Positions 1 through 8,932 are shown, counted from the first letter of the stretch. The stretch: DNA of 64,000 nt from Rhodanobacter sp. (GCA_024711345.1 JANJTA010000015.1:62001-126000); one strand, 5' to 3'. Notes: generated by a model from the sequence alone, not told the origin. Numbers and translations are program-made.

Positions 1-96
1 CCACGCATCCCCGGCTTCGACCGCGGCTTGCCCGATTTTGATGGTGGGCGAGGCGCGGCACCCCGAAGGCGGTGCCGATGCGTGTGTGGCGTTGGT

Positions 97-125
97 TTGG
101 GTGTTGTACCGCTGAGGGTTACAAT
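97..125 (+). promoter_or_regulatory. Candidate promoter for map-glnD
   Basis: TTGGGT (97-102) and TACAAT (120-125) are 17 bp apart on the plus strand, about 150 nt upstream of the map start. The -10 is good and the -35 weak. The stretch 1-274 holds no convincing gene on either strand, so it is read as a divergent promoter region. Confidence 0.4.
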
Positions 126-187
126 CCCGCTTTGCTTTGCGGAGGGTGGCCGTCAGCACGGTCCTGTCCCATCTGCAAAACTTCGAA

Positions 188-217
188 ATTGTAGCCGGTG
201 CGCCGGCGGCGCGGCAA
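188..217 (-). promoter_or_regulatory. Candidate leftward promoter at window edge
   Basis: On the minus strand a TTGCCG -35 (212-217) lies 18 bp from a TACAAT -10 (188-193). It would drive a gene that starts beyond the left edge. In related genomes the gene divergent from map is commonly rpsB, but nothing of that gene is visible here, so the target is inferred. Confidence 0.4.
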
Positions 218-274
218 GTTGCTGGCGGATTTTGCATTGAACCGCCGGCTTCTGCCGCCATATGAGTGGAATCC

Positions 275-1039
275 ATGGCCATTACGCTGAAATCCCCCGC
301 CGACCTCGAAGGCATGCGCGTCGCCGGCAAGCTGGCGGCCGAAGTGCTGGCCATGCTCAAGGAGTACGTCAAGCCCGGCGTCACCACCGAGGAGCTGGAC
401 CGGCGCGCCTACGAGCACATCGTCAACGTGCAGAAGGCGATCCCGGCCAACGTCGGCTACCACGGTTTTCCGAAGACCCTGTGCACCTCGGTCAACCACG
501 TGATCTGCCACGGCATTCCGAACGAGGGCAAGGTGCTCAAGGACGGCGACATCGTCAACCTCGACGTCACCGTGATCAAGGACGGCTGGCATGGCGACAC
601 CAGCCGCATGTACGTCGCCGGCACCCCTTCGGTGCTGGCCAAACGGCTGGTCGACACCACCTTCGAGGCGATGATGCGCGGCATCGAGGCGGTGCGCCCG
701 GGCGCCACGCTGGGCGACATCGGCCACGCGATCCAGCAGCATGCCGAGGCGGCCGGTTTCTCGGTGGTGCGCGAGTACTGCGGCCACGGCATCGGCAAGG
801 TCTACCACGACGAGCCGCAGGTGCTGCACTACGGCAAGCCCGGCATCGGCGTCGAACTGAAGAAGGGCATGACCTTCACCATCGAGCCGATGATCAACGC
901 CGGCAAGCCGCATACCCGCCAGCTGCCCGACGGCTGGACCGTGGTGACCAAGGACCACTCGCTGTCGGCGCAGTGGGAACACACCATCGCGGTGACCGAC
1001 GACGGCTTCGAGATCCTCACGCCCTGGCCGGATGCCTGA
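275..1039 (+). CDS. map: Methionine aminopeptidase, type I
   Basis: Removes the N-terminal methionine from nascent cytosolic proteins using a two-metal centre. The 254-residue product has the standard length of a type I enzyme without N-terminal extension. The metal-site segments are visible: LDVT and DTSRMY (two Asp), YCGHGIG (His), FTIEP (Glu) and QWEHT (Glu). I prefer the ATG at 275, preceded by a purine-rich AGTGGA; a GTG at 266 in frame would add three residues, and an ATG at 262 is out of frame. glnD follows on the same strand after a 143-bp spacer that carries a repeated hairpin unit. Confidence 0.96.
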   Translation: MAITLKSPADLEGMRVAGKLAAEVLAMLKEYVKPGVTTEELDRRAYEHIVNVQKAIPANVGYHGFPKTLCTSVNHVICHGIPNEGKVLKDGDIVNLDVTVIKDGWHGDTSRMYVAGTPSVLAKRLVDTTFEAMMRGIEAVRPGATLGDIGHAIQQHAEAAGFSVVREYCGHGIGKVYHDEPQVLHYGKPGIGVELKKGMTFTIEPMINAGKPHTRQLPDGWTVVTKDHSLSAQWEHTIAVTDDGFEILTPWPDA

Positions 1040-1041
1040 GC

Positions 1042-1079
1042 GCCGGGATGACCAGACGTTCGTCTGTTGAAAGCCGGGC
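1042..1079. repeat. 38-bp dispersed hairpin repeat, copy 1
   Basis: This unit begins GCCGGGATGACC, has the perfect hairpin CAGACG-TT-CGTCTG in the centre and ends AGCCGGGC. An otherwise identical 38-bp copy with one base changed lies at 24974-25011. The unit starts 2 bp after the map stop codon. Confidence 0.75.
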
Positions 1080-1182
1080 GTAGGGACTCGGGATTCGCCG
1101 GAGCAGCGTTGACACCAGCCGGCATCTGCCCGAGGTGGCGTGGCAGACTGGTGATCCTTTTCCGCCATCCCGGGCTCCGTCG

Positions 1183-3816
1183 ATGAGCGTCGTGCTTCCG
1201 CCTTTGCCCCGCCTGCCGACCGCCGTGCCGCGCTCCGGCGTTTCGGCCGAGGCACGGCGGGCCTTGCGGCAGCTGCTGGACGACGTCGATCGCGCGCTGG
1301 CCACCGCGTTCCGCGACGGCGCCGACGCCAGCGCGCTGGCGCGGCGGCGCGGCGAGGCGGTGGCGCGCGTCGTGGCGCACGTGTGGACCGCCTGCCTGGG
1401 CGAGGTGACCGGCGCGGCGCTGTTCGCCGTTGGCGGCTTCGGCCGCGGCCTGCTGTTTCCGTATTCGGACGTGGACCTGCTGGCACTGGTGCAGGGGCCG
1501 GAACCGGCACGCCTGCGCGCGCTGGAGCAATTCTTCGCCACGCTGTGGGATGTCGGCCTGAAGGTCGGCCATGCGGTGCGCGATGCCGCGCAGTGCCGCA
1601 CGCTGGCCGCGCAGGACGCCAGCGTGTTCACCAGCCTGCTGGATGCGCGCCGGCTGGCCGGCGACGCGGCGTTCGACGCCCGGCTCCAGGCCATCGTCGA
1701 CGATCCGGCGTTGTGGCCGCCGCCGGCGTACCTGGCCGCCCGGCTGGCGGAGCGCGACGCGCGGCATGCCCGCTACGACGATACCGCCTACAACCTCGAA
1801 CCGAACCTCAAGGACGGGCCCGGCGGCCTGCGCACGCTCGACTCGCTGCGCTGGATGGGGCGGCGGCTGGCGCATGCGGACGACCTGGCCGACTTGGTGG
1901 CCGAAGGCCTGCTCGACCCCGCGGAGCAGGCCGTGCTGGAGCAGTCCGAGGCCGTCCTGCGCCGCTACCGCTACGCGCTGCACCTGGAGGCCGGGCGCCC
2001 CGAGGAGCGATTGCTGTTCGACTATCAGCGCGCGCTGGCCGCGCGGCTGGGCTTCGAGGACGAGCACGCGAAGAACCTGGGCGTCGAGCAGTTCATGCAG
2101 GGCTATTACCGCGCCGCCAGCCAGGTCGAGCGGCTCGGCGTGCAGGTGGCCGAACGCTTCGAGGAAATGCTGGAAACGCCGGAAAAAGCGGCCCCGGTGG
2201 GCGCCGACTTCGTGCGTTACGGCAAGCGCCTGGCGGCGGTCGACCCGCAACTGTTCATGCGCCGGCCGGCTGCCCTGGTGGAAATCTTCATCGCCCGCAT
2301 GGACCAGCCCGGCGTGGTCGGTTTCAGCGCCGACACCATGCGGCGCATCCACCAGGCTACCGCCGCGCACGGCGATGCGCTGGCCGACGATGGCGCGGTG
2401 CTGGCCGCCTTCCTGCGGCTGCTGCGCCGCGGCGCGCCGGCGGTGGAGGCATTGTGGCGGATGAACCGGCACGGCCTGCTGGCCGCGATCCTGCCCGCGT
2501 TCGGCAAGGTGTTCGGGCGCATGCAATACGACCTGTTCCACGTCTACACGGTCGACGAGCACACCTTGCGCGTGCTGCGCAACCTGGCGCGCTTCGCCGA
2601 CCCGGCGGCGCAGCGCGAATTTCCGCTGGGCTGCGAAATCTGGGCCGGCCTGCCGGTGCCGGAAGTGCTGCTGCTGGCGGGGCTGTTCCACGACATCGCC
2701 AAGGGCCGCGGTGGCGACCACTCGGTGCTGGGCGAGCAGGATGCGCGCGCCTTCTGCAGCCGGCTGGGTCTGCCGCCCGGCGACGTCGAGCAGGTGGCCT
2801 GGCTGGTCCGCTGGCACCTGCTGATGAGCACCACCGCGCAGCGCCAGGACATCACCGACCCGGACGTGGTGCACCGGTTTGCGCAGGTGGTCGGCAATCG
2901 CGAGCGGCTCGGCCAGCTGTATCTGCTGACCGTCGCCGACATCATCGGCACCAGTCCGCGGCTGTGGAATGGCTGGAAAGACCGCCTGCTGGCCGATCTC
3001 TACACCAGCACGCGCTATGCCCTGCGCAGCGACGTGGAGCTGCCGCGCGACGTCGGCGCACGCGTGCGCGAATGTTCCGAGTACGCGCTGGCGCTGCTGT
3101 TGAATGAGGGGTATGCCGAAGCCGAGGTCGTGCGGATCTGGGCCGACTTTCCGCAGCTCAGCTTCCTGCGCCACCGCCCCGAACAGATCGCCTGGCAGAC
3201 CGCGGCGATCCTGCGCGCGCACGGCGCGCTGCCGCTGGTGGCGGTGCATCCGCTGTCGGTGCGCGGCAGTACCGAGCTGTTCGTCTACACGCCCGACCGC
3301 GACGGCCTGTTCGCCACCATCACGGCGGTACTGGATCGCCTGCGTTTCTCGGTGGTGGAGGCGCGCATCCTCAGCTCGCCGACCGGGATGGCGCTGGACA
3401 CCCTGCTGCTGCTCGATGCGGACAGTCAGCAGCCGGTGAGCGCGGCACGGGCGGAGGAACTGCAGCAACGGCTGCAGCGTGCGCTGGCGCAGTCGGCCGG
3501 CGTACAGCCGAGCAAGCGCGGCCTGTCGCGCCACCAGAAGCATTTCCAGATGACCCCGCAGATCAGCTTCCACGCCGCCGGCGACCGCACCCAGCTGGCC
3601 CTGGTCGGTGCCGACCGCCCCGGTCTGCTGGCGGCGGTGGCGCAGGTGATGCTGGCTACCGGCGTGCGCGTGCACGATGCGCGCATCGCCACCTTCGGCG
3701 AACGGGTGGAGGATTTCTTTCAGCTCACCGACCGCCACGATAAGCCGCTCGACGAGGCGCTGCAGGATCGCCTGCTGCGGGCCCTGCAGGAGCGGATCGG
3801 CCCGGCGCGGGATTGA
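1183..3816 (+). CDS. glnD: Bifunctional uridylyltransferase/uridylyl-removing enzyme (PII sensor of glutamine)
   Basis: Uridylylates PII proteins when glutamine is low and removes UMP when it is high, so it is the nitrogen sensor at the top of the Ntr cascade. The 877-residue protein has the usual order: nucleotidyltransferase domain with GGFGRG at 84-89 and the SDVD metal motif (Asp96, Asp98), a GlnE-like linker, an HD domain with HD at 503-504 (FHDIAKGRGGDHS), and two C-terminal ACT domains (each with a DRxGLF/DRPGLL-type segment) that bind glutamine. The ATG at 1183 is chosen because the upstream in-frame GTG at 1135 adds 16 residues without family character. Confidence 0.97.
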   Translation: MSVVLPPLPRLPTAVPRSGVSAEARRALRQLLDDVDRALATAFRDGADASALARRRGEAVARVVAHVWTACLGEVTGAALFAVGGFGRGLLFPYSDVDLLALVQGPEPARLRALEQFFATLWDVGLKVGHAVRDAAQCRTLAAQDASVFTSLLDARRLAGDAAFDARLQAIVDDPALWPPPAYLAARLAERDARHARYDDTAYNLEPNLKDGPGGLRTLDSLRWMGRRLAHADDLADLVAEGLLDPAEQAVLEQSEAVLRRYRYALHLEAGRPEERLLFDYQRALAARLGFEDEHAKNLGVEQFMQGYYRAASQVERLGVQVAERFEEMLETPEKAAPVGADFVRYGKRLAAVDPQLFMRRPAALVEIFIARMDQPGVVGFSADTMRRIHQATAAHGDALADDGAVLAAFLRLLRRGAPAVEALWRMNRHGLLAAILPAFGKVFGRMQYDLFHVYTVDEHTLRVLRNLARFADPAAQREFPLGCEIWAGLPVPEVLLLAGLFHDIAKGRGGDHSVLGEQDARAFCSRLGLPPGDVEQVAWLVRWHLLMSTTAQRQDITDPDVVHRFAQVVGNRERLGQLYLLTVADIIGTSPRLWNGWKDRLLADLYTSTRYALRSDVELPRDVGARVRECSEYALALLLNEGYAEAEVVRIWADFPQLSFLRHRPEQIAWQTAAILRAHGALPLVAVHPLSVRGSTELFVYTPDRDGLFATITAVLDRLRFSVVEARILSSPTGMALDTLLLLDADSQQPVSAARAEELQQRLQRALAQSAGVQPSKRGLSRHQKHFQMTPQISFHAAGDRTQLALVGADRPGLLAAVAQVMLATGVRVHDARIATFGERVEDFFQLTDRHDKPLDEALQDRLLRALQERIGPARD

Positions 3817-3839
3817 GCGCGGGACGGCGCGTTATCATC

Positions 3840-3866
3840 GCGGCCGCTGCGCCTTGCAGCGGCCAC
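3840..3866 (+). promoter_or_regulatory. GC-rich hairpin upstream of the HemJ-like gene
   Basis: GGCCGCTGC and GCAGCGGCC form a nine-base stem around a short loop between glnD and the next start codon. A TATCAT hexamer (3832-3837) just upstream could be a -10 element, but no clear -35 is present. There is no T-run, so it does not look like an intrinsic terminator. Confidence 0.35.
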
Positions 3867-3877
3867 GCGGTTGCGCC

Positions 3878-4327
3878 ATGACCTACCTGCTGATCAAGTC
3901 CCTGCACCTGCTGTTCGTTATCGCCTGGATGGCCACGGTGTTCTACCTGCCGCGGATCCTGGTGAACATGGCCGAGGCGGCGCAGGAACCGGCGGTGCTG
4001 GCGCGGCTGCAGCTGATGGGGCGGCGGCTGTACAAGTTCGGCCACAACATGTTCGGCATCGCCTTCCTGTTCGGGCTGCTGCTGTGGCAGGGCTGGCGGG
4101 TGTTTCCGCAGACCTTGCCGAACGTCGCCGCCGGCATGCACTGGATCGACGCCAAGCTGACCCTGGTCGCCGTGCTGCTGGCGTATTTCGTGTGGGCCGG
4201 GCGCATGCTCAAGCGCAGCGAGAAGGGCGGCACGCTGCCGTCCTCGCGCACGCTGCGCTGGCTCAACGAGCTGCCGGTGCTGCTGCTGCTGGGGGTGATC
4301 TGGCTGGTGCTGGCCAAGCCGTTTTGA
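3878..4327 (+). CDS. HemJ/CopD-family integral membrane protein
   Basis: A 149-residue protein with about four membrane segments (roughly 3-25, 52-72, 82-102 and 125-147). The N-terminal pattern with His10 and YLPR (23-26), and the WIDAKL segment before the third helix, match the HemJ/UPF0093 family. HemJ oxidises protoporphyrinogen IX in heme synthesis, and related short proteins are often labelled only CopD family. The catalytic role here is inferred from that resemblance. The start is the first ATG after the glnD stop. The gene stands alone on the plus strand, with a REP-like repeat between it and the convergent epimerase. Confidence 0.75.
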   Translation: MTYLLIKSLHLLFVIAWMATVFYLPRILVNMAEAAQEPAVLARLQLMGRRLYKFGHNMFGIAFLFGLLLWQGWRVFPQTLPNVAAGMHWIDAKLTLVAVLLAYFVWAGRMLKRSEKGGTLPSSRTLRWLNELPVLLLLGVIWLVLAKPF

Positions 4328-4337
4328 GTGCATGGTT

Positions 4338-4408
4338 GTAGGAGTCCGCTCGCGGGCGATGCTCCTTGAATCCGCCCCAAGGGCCTCACCTGCGAGCGGG
4401 TTCCTGCG
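4338..4408. repeat. Degenerate paired REP-like element (GTAG type)
   Basis: It opens with GTAGGAGTCCGCTCGCGGGC and closes with the diverged inverted arm TGCGAGCGGGTTCCTGCG. It lies between the convergent HemJ-like and epimerase genes and ends 2 bp before the epimerase stop codon. It is the most diverged of the paired copies in the window. Confidence 0.7.
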
Positions 4409-4409
4409 T

Positions 4410-5417
4410 TCAGCGGTTGAAGTACTCGCGGTACCACGCCACGAACCTCGCCACGCCTTCCTCGATCGAGGTGTGCGGCGCGTAGCCCACGTCGCGCCGC
4501 AGCGCCGACACGTCGGCCCAGGTGTCGGGCACGTCGCCGGGCTGCATCGGCAGCAGGCGTTTTTCCACGCTGCGGCCGAGCTGCTGTTCCAGCAATTCGA
4601 TGAAGCGCAGCAGCTGCACCGGTTGGTCGTTGCCGAGGTTGTAGACGCGGTACGGCGCGCTCGACGTGCCGGGATTCGGGTGCTCGGCGTCATACGCGGG
4701 GTCTGGCTCGGCCGGGTGGTCGAGCGTGCGGATCACGCCTTCGACGATGTCGTCGATGTAGGTGAAATCGCGGCTGTGATGGCCGAAGTTGAACACGTCG
4801 ATCGGCTCGCCGCGGCTGATGCGGTCGGCGAACAGCATTGGCGACATGTCCGGCCGGCCCCATGGCCCATACACGGTGAAGAAGCGCAGGCCGGTGGCGG
4901 GCAAGCCGAACAGGTGGCTGTAGGTGTGCGCCATCAGCTCGTTCGCCTTCTTGCTGGCGGCGTACAGGCTGACCGGGTGGTCGACCGCGTCCTCCACCGC
5001 GAACGGCAGCTTGCGGTTGGCGCCGTAGACCGAACTGGACGAGGCGTAGACCAGGTGCTCCACGCCGCCGTGCCGGCAGCCTTCGAGGATGTTGACGAAG
5101 CCGACCAGGTTGCTCGACACGTAGGCCTGCGGGTTCTGCAGCGAATAACGCACGCCGGCCTGCGCGGCGAGGTTCACCACGCGCTGCGGCCTGAACGTGG
5201 CGAACGCGTGACTCACCTCGCCCGCATCAGCAAGGTCGGCGCGCTGGTGGGTGTAGTTCGGATGGTCGATGAAACGCGCCAGGCGGGCTTCCTTCAGCGC
5301 CGGGTCGTAGTAGGCGTTGTGGTTGTCGATGCCGTGCACCATGTCGCCACGCGCCAGCAGGCGTTGCGCCAGGGCGGCGCCGATGAAGCCGGCGGTGCCG
5401 GTGACCAGGATGCGCAT
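4410..5417 (-). CDS. NAD-dependent epimerase, UDP-glucuronate 4-epimerase-like
   Basis: A 335-residue extended short-chain dehydrogenase that interconverts nucleotide sugars. The NAD site GTAGFIG is at residues 7-13, the segment GIDNHNAYYDPALK is typical of UDP-glucuronate epimerases (CapI/WcaG type), and the YAASSS and YAASKK segments carry the catalytic Ser, Tyr and Lys. The likely substrate is UDP-glucuronate for surface polysaccharide, by family resemblance only. The ATG at 5417 is preceded by a GAGGAC ribosome-binding site. An in-frame upstream ATG would add 27 residues lacking family similarity. No polysaccharide genes adjoin it. Confidence 0.88.
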   Translation of the reverse strand: MRILVTGTAGFIGAALAQRLLARGDMVHGIDNHNAYYDPALKEARLARFIDHPNYTHQRADLADAGEVSHAFATFRPQRVVNLAAQAGVRYSLQNPQAYVSSNLVGFVNILEGCRHGGVEHLVYASSSSVYGANRKLPFAVEDAVDHPVSLYAASKKANELMAHTYSHLFGLPATGLRFFTVYGPWGRPDMSPMLFADRISRGEPIDVFNFGHHSRDFTYIDDIVEGVIRTLDHPAEPDPAYDAEHPNPGTSSAPYRVYNLGNDQPVQLLRFIELLEQQLGRSVEKRLLPMQPGDVPDTWADVSALRRDVGYAPHTSIEEGVARFVAWYREYFNR

Positions 5418-5486
5418 GGAGTGTCCTCGGAAGATCCGCGGCATTGTATCGTCGGGCCCGGGCGGCACGGTGGCGTCGGGCGTGGA

Positions 5487-5515
5487 TTGACAGGCCATCC
5501 GGGCTAAACTAGCGT
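5487..5515 (+). promoter_or_regulatory. Candidate thrS promoter
   Basis: A perfect TTGACA lies at 5487-5492. The best-looking -10, TAAACT (5505-5510), is only 12 bp downstream, while 17-bp spacing lands on TAGCGT (5510-5515). The exact -10 is therefore uncertain, but transcription would begin upstream of the leader ORF and attenuator-like hairpin. Confidence 0.4.
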
Positions 5516-5574
5516 TTCGGCATCACCCACGAGACCTGAGGTGGCCCGCGCTGCGCGCCGGCCGAGTGTGCGAC

Positions 5575-5601
5575 ATGGCAACTACCCGCTTCCACCACTG
5601 A
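5575..5601 (+). CDS. Putative eight-residue leader peptide before thrS
   Basis: ATG at 5575 opens the short frame MATTRFHH ending in TGA, about 30 nt before a terminator-like hairpin that itself precedes thrS. Adjacent threonine codons and two terminal histidine codons are suggestive of a translated attenuator leader, but the threonine content is low and no strong ribosome-binding site is visible. It could be a chance ORF in a structured leader. Confidence 0.3.
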   Translation: MATTRFHH

Positions 5602-5631
5602 CCGCCGCCACGCCTTCGTTTCTTCGTCATC

Positions 5632-5663
5632 AAAGAAAGGGCATCACGCCCTTTTTTGCTTTT
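5632..5663 (+). terminator. Intrinsic terminator/attenuator in the thrS leader
   Basis: GGGC (5639-5642) and GCCC (5648-5651) close a five-base loop and are extended by AAA pairing with the first bases of a six-T run (5652-5657), followed by GCTTTT. The hairpin lies only 15-40 nt upstream of the thrS ATG on the same strand. No plus-strand gene precedes it for over 1 kb, so it looks like an attenuator rather than the end of another operon. Confidence 0.65.
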
Positions 5664-5677
5664 CCAGAGAAGTCCCC

Positions 5678-7579
5678 ATGATTGAAATCACGCTACCCGA
5701 CGGCAGCAAGAGGTCGTTCGACCACCCCGTCACCGTGCAGGATGTGGCTGCCTCGATCGGCGCCGGGCTGGCCAAGGCCACCCTGGCCGGCAAGGTCGAC
5801 GGCAAGCTGGTCGACGCCAGTCATACCATCGGGCACGACGCCAGCCTGCAGATCATCACCGAGAAGAGTCCCGAGGCGCTGGAGATCCTGCGCCACTCCA
5901 CCGCGCACCTGATGGGGCAGGCGGTACAGCGGCTGTTCCCGGGCGCGCAGGTCACCATCGGTCCGGTGATCGACAACGGCTTCTATTACGACTTTGCCTA
6001 CGAGCGCCCATTCACGCCCGAGGACTTGCCGAAGATCGAGGCCGAGATGCACAAGATCGTGGACGAGCAGCTGCCGGTGACGCGCAGCGTGAAGTCGCGC
6101 GACGAGGCGGTGGCGTTCTTCCGTGGCCTGGGCGAGAGCTACAAGGCCGAGATCATCGAAGGCATTCCGGCGAATGAAGATCTGTCGCTGTATTCGCAGG
6201 GCGAATTCACCGACCTGTGCCGCGGCCCGCACGTGCCCAACACCGGCAAGCTGCACTCTTTCAAGCTGATGAAGGTGGCCGGCGCCTACTGGCGCGGCGA
6301 TTCCAACAACGCGATGCTGAGCCGCATCTATGGCACCGCCTGGCTCAACGACAAGGACCTCAAGGCCTGGCTGCACCAGCTGGAGGAAGCCGAGAAGCGT
6401 GACCATCGCAAGATCGGCAAGCAGCTCGACCTGTTCCACCAGCAGGAAGAAAGCCCCGGCATGGTGTTCTGGCACCCCAACGGCTGGGCGATCTGGCAGC
6501 AGGTCGAGCAGTACATGCGCGGCGTGTACCGGAAGAGCGGCTACCAGGAAGTGCGCTGCCCGCAGGTGCTGGACGTGTCGCTGTGGAAGAAGTCGGGCCA
6601 CTGGGACAACTACAAGGAAAACATGTTCTTCACCGAGTCGGAGAAGCACACCTACGCGTTGAAGCCGATGAACTGCCCGGGCCACGTGCAGGTGTTCAAC
6701 ACCGGATTGCACAGCTACCGCGAGCTGCCGATCCGCTACGGCGAGTTCGGCGGCTGCCACCGCAACGAGCCGTCCGGCGCGCTGCACGGCATCATGCGCG
6801 TGCGCGCTTTCACCCAGGACGACGGCCACATCTTCTGCACGCCCGAGCAGATCGAGTCCGAGGTGACGGCCTTCCACCGGCAGGCAATGCAGGTCTACGC
6901 CGATTTCGGTTTCCACGACATCGACGTGGCACTGGCGCTGCGGCCGGACAAGCGCATCGGCGACGACGGGGTGTGGGACCGCGCCGAGGCCGCACTGCGC
7001 GGTGCGTTGGCCGCCGCCGGGGTGAAGTGGACGGAGCTGCCCGGCGAGGGTGCGTTCTACGGCCCGAAGATCGAGTACCACATGAAGGACTCGATCGGCC
7101 GCGACTGGCAGGTCGGCACCATGCAGGTCGACTTCATGATGCCCGAGCGCCTCGGCGCCGAGTACGTGGACGAGCACTCGCAGAAGCGCCACCCGGTGAT
7201 GCTGCACCGGGCCATCGTGGGTTCGATGGAGCGCTTCATCGGCATCCTGATCGAGCACCACGCTGGCCTGCTGCCGGCCTGGCTGGCCCCCGTGCAGGCG
7301 GTGGTGATCAATATCACCGATGCGCAGGCCGACTACGCCCGGGAAGTGACGCAAGCCCTTGTCGACAAAGGTTTCCGGGTACAATCGGATTTGCGCAACG
7401 AGAAAGTCGGCTATAAAATCCGCGAGCATACGCTGCAGAAAGTGCCTTATCTTCTCGTGGTCGGTGATCGTGAGAGGGAAACGGGTGCCGTTTCCGTGCG
7501 TACACGTTCCGGCGAGGACCTGGGCAGCATGCCGCTGGCCGGCTTCGTCGAGCGACTGGAGACCGAAATCCGGCATTGA
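5678..7579 (+). CDS. thrS: Threonyl-tRNA synthetase
   Basis: Charges tRNA-Thr with threonine and edits mischarged serine. The 633-residue protein has the family order: N-terminal TGS domain (from [10 protein letters not shown]), the editing domain with [10 protein letters not shown], the class II catalytic core with its zinc-site segment (MNCPGH) and RYGEFG/HRNEPSG motif 2 region, and a C-terminal anticodon-binding domain ([10 protein letters not shown]). The ATG at 5678 is preceded by an AGAGAAG ribosome-binding site. It heads the classic thrS-infC-rpmI-rplT order. A leader hairpin upstream suggests attenuation. Confidence 0.98.
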   Translation: MIEITLPDGSKRSFDHPVTVQDVAASIGAGLAKATLAGKVDGKLVDASHTIGHDASLQIITEKSPEALEILRHSTAHLMGQAVQRLFPGAQVTIGPVIDNGFYYDFAYERPFTPEDLPKIEAEMHKIVDEQLPVTRSVKSRDEAVAFFRGLGESYKAEIIEGIPANEDLSLYSQGEFTDLCRGPHVPNTGKLHSFKLMKVAGAYWRGDSNNAMLSRIYGTAWLNDKDLKAWLHQLEEAEKRDHRKIGKQLDLFHQQEESPGMVFWHPNGWAIWQQVEQYMRGVYRKSGYQEVRCPQVLDVSLWKKSGHWDNYKENMFFTESEKHTYALKPMNCPGHVQVFNTGLHSYRELPIRYGEFGGCHRNEPSGALHGIMRVRAFTQDDGHIFCTPEQIESEVTAFHRQAMQVYADFGFHDIDVALALRPDKRIGDDGVWDRAEAALRGALAAAGVKWTELPGEGAFYGPKIEYHMKDSIGRDWQVGTMQVDFMMPERLGAEYVDEHSQKRHPVMLHRAIVGSMERFIGILIEHHAGLLPAWLAPVQAVVINITDAQADYAREVTQALVDKGFRVQSDLRNEKVGYKIREHTLQKVPYLLVVGDRERETGAVSVRTRSGEDLGSMPLAGFVERLETEIRH

Positions 7580-7623
7580 GTACCGGGCGGTCTGTTTCAT
7601 TACTTCTTCTGGAGGATCGTGGT

Positions 7624-8148
7624 ATCGCTACCACCGACAACAAGGGCAATCGTCGTAACCTGGAAATCCGCGTGCCGCGCGTGCGCGTGATCGGCCCGGA
7701 TTCGGAACAGCTCGGCATTCTCTCCCGTGACGAGGCGCTGCGCGCGGCCGAGGAAGCGGGCATGGATCTGGTCGAGATCCAGCCAAACGGCGACCCGCCG
7801 GTCTGCCGCATCATGGATTACGGCAAGTTCAAGTTCGAAGCCCAGAAGAAGGCGCAGGCCGCCAAGAAGAAGCAGAAGCAGGTCGAGATCAAGGAAGTGA
7901 AGTTCCGTCCGGTCACGGACGTGGGCGACTACCAGATCAAGCTGCGCAACATGCTTCGCTTTCTCGAGGAAGGCGACAAGGTCAAGGTCACCATCCGCTT
8001 CCGCGGCCGCGAGATGTCGCATCAGGATCTGGGCCAGAACCTGGCCAGGAAGATCCAGGAAGACGTCGGCGACAACGGCCAGGTCGAGTCCTTCCCGCGG
8101 CTGGAAGGCCGCCAGATGGTCATGATGATCGGGCCGAAGAAAAAGTAA
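7624..8148 (+). CDS. infC: Translation initiation factor IF-3, non-canonical ATC start
   Basis: IF-3 binds the 30S subunit, discriminates against non-AUG start codons and prevents premature subunit joining. The mature sequence ([11 protein letters not shown]...) aligns with the family from an ATC codon at 7624, placed 8 nt after a GGAGG ribosome-binding site (7611-7615). No ATG, GTG or TTG in frame lies at the right position, and the GTG at 7619 is out of frame. An AUU/AUC start is known to underlie autoregulation of infC, so the same feedback is inferred. The 174-residue protein has the usual two domains joined by a Lys-rich linker (KKKQKQ). Confidence 0.95.
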   Translation: MATTDNKGNRRNLEIRVPRVRVIGPDSEQLGILSRDEALRAAEEAGMDLVEIQPNGDPPVCRIMDYGKFKFEAQKKAQAAKKKQKQVEIKEVKFRPVTDVGDYQIKLRNMLRFLEEGDKVKVTIRFRGREMSHQDLGQNLARKIQEDVGDNGQVESFPRLEGRQMVMMIGPKKK

Positions 8149-8173
8149 GCTGCCGCTCGCGGGTGTCGCTTTT

Positions 8174-8200
8174 GCGGGAGCGCACGGGGTGCGCCCCTAC
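8174..8200. repeat. Single REP-like hairpin between infC and rpmI
   Basis: GCGGGAGCGCAC and its inverted partner GTGCGCCCCTAC form a hairpin about 25 nt after the infC stop. The GGAGCGC...CTAC layout resembles half of the paired GTAG elements elsewhere in the window. There is no T-run after it. Confidence 0.5.
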
Positions 8201-8223
8201 TGGTATCCGAGGCCTGAACTCCG

Positions 8224-8363
8224 TATAATCGCCGGTTCGACCCGCCTGGATGGGTCGTGCACCGATCGTGGCAGGACGGAAAGCGTGATCCGCCGGATCA
8301 CCGCCAGATCAGTCAGAAACCGGGGCTGCCCGCGCAGGGCGGGCCCCACACAAGGAGCATCCC
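8224..8363 (+). promoter_or_regulatory. Internal promoter and structured leader of rpmI-rplT
   Basis: A perfect TATAAT (8224-8229) sits upstream of a 134-nt leader rich in stems: GACCC/GGGTC, GTGATCC/GGATCAC and a GC-rich stem just before the AAGGAG ribosome-binding site. No clear -35 is present at 17 bp. In many bacteria L20 represses its own operon by binding a leader that mimics 23S rRNA. That function is inferred from position and structure only. Confidence 0.45.
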
Positions 8364-8561
8364 ATGCCCAAGATCAAGACCAACCGGGCGGCGGCGAAGC
8401 GTTTTCGCAAGACCGCGTCGGGCAAGATCAAGTGCGGCCACGCGTTCAAGTCGCACATCCTGACCAAGAAGTCGACCAAGCAGAAGCGTGGTCTTCGTGC
8501 ACCGAACCACCTCAAGGCGTGTGATGCGCCGGGCGTGGCTCGCATGCTGCCGTACTTGTGA
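8364..8561 (+). CDS. rpmI: 50S ribosomal protein L35
   Basis: A basic 65-residue ribosomal protein of exactly the usual length, beginning [14 protein letters not shown] and containing the family segment [15 protein letters not shown]. It has a good AAGGAG ribosome-binding site. rplT follows 11 nt later, and both belong to the infC-rpmI-rplT group. Confidence 0.98.
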   Translation: MPKIKTNRAAAKRFRKTASGKIKCGHAFKSHILTKKSTKQKRGLRAPNHLKACDAPGVARMLPYL

Positions 8562-8572
8562 GGAGATAGACC

Positions 8573-8932
8573 ATGGCTCGTGTAAAGCGTGGCGTTATCG
8601 CCCGTCGTCGTCACAAGAAAGTCATCGGCCGCGCCAAGGGCTACTACAACGCCCGCCGCAAGGTCTTCCGCGTCGCCAACCAGGCCGTCATCAAGGCCGG
8701 CCAGTACGCGTACATCGGCCGCAAGCAGCGCAAGCGCCAGTTCCGTGCGCTGTGGATCGTGCGCATCAACGCCGCCGCGCGCATGTTCGGCCTGTCCTAC
8801 AGCCGCCTGATCAATGGCCTCGCCAAGGCCGGCATCACGGTGGACCGCAAGGTTCTCGCCGACATCGCCGTGCACGACATCAAGGCGTTTGGGGCCATTG
8901 CCGACAAGGCCAAGGCTGCCCTGGCTGCTTGA
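8573..8932 (+). CDS. rplT: 50S ribosomal protein L20
   Basis: A 119-residue early-assembly 50S protein, beginning [16 protein letters not shown] with the long basic N-terminal helix that contacts 23S rRNA, followed by [11 protein letters not shown]. In other bacteria L20 also represses translation of its operon. An AGGAG site precedes the ATG. A strong intrinsic terminator lies 33 bp after the stop. Confidence 0.98.
   Translation: MARVKRGVIARRRHKKVIGRAKGYYNARRKVFRVANQAVIKAGQYAYIGRKQRKRQFRALWIVRINAAARMFGLSYSRLINGLAKAGITVDRKVLADIAVHDIKAFGAIADKAKAALAA

Noticed and set aside
829-3738. A 969-codon open frame on the minus strand opposite glnD
   Set aside because: It is a high-GC shadow of glnD, with low-complexity His/Gln/Arg/Ala composition and no family character.
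7576-7623. Longer infC from a GTG-type start at 7576
   Set aside because: It overlaps the thrS stop, places the GGAGG inside the coding region and adds residues foreign to IF-3.
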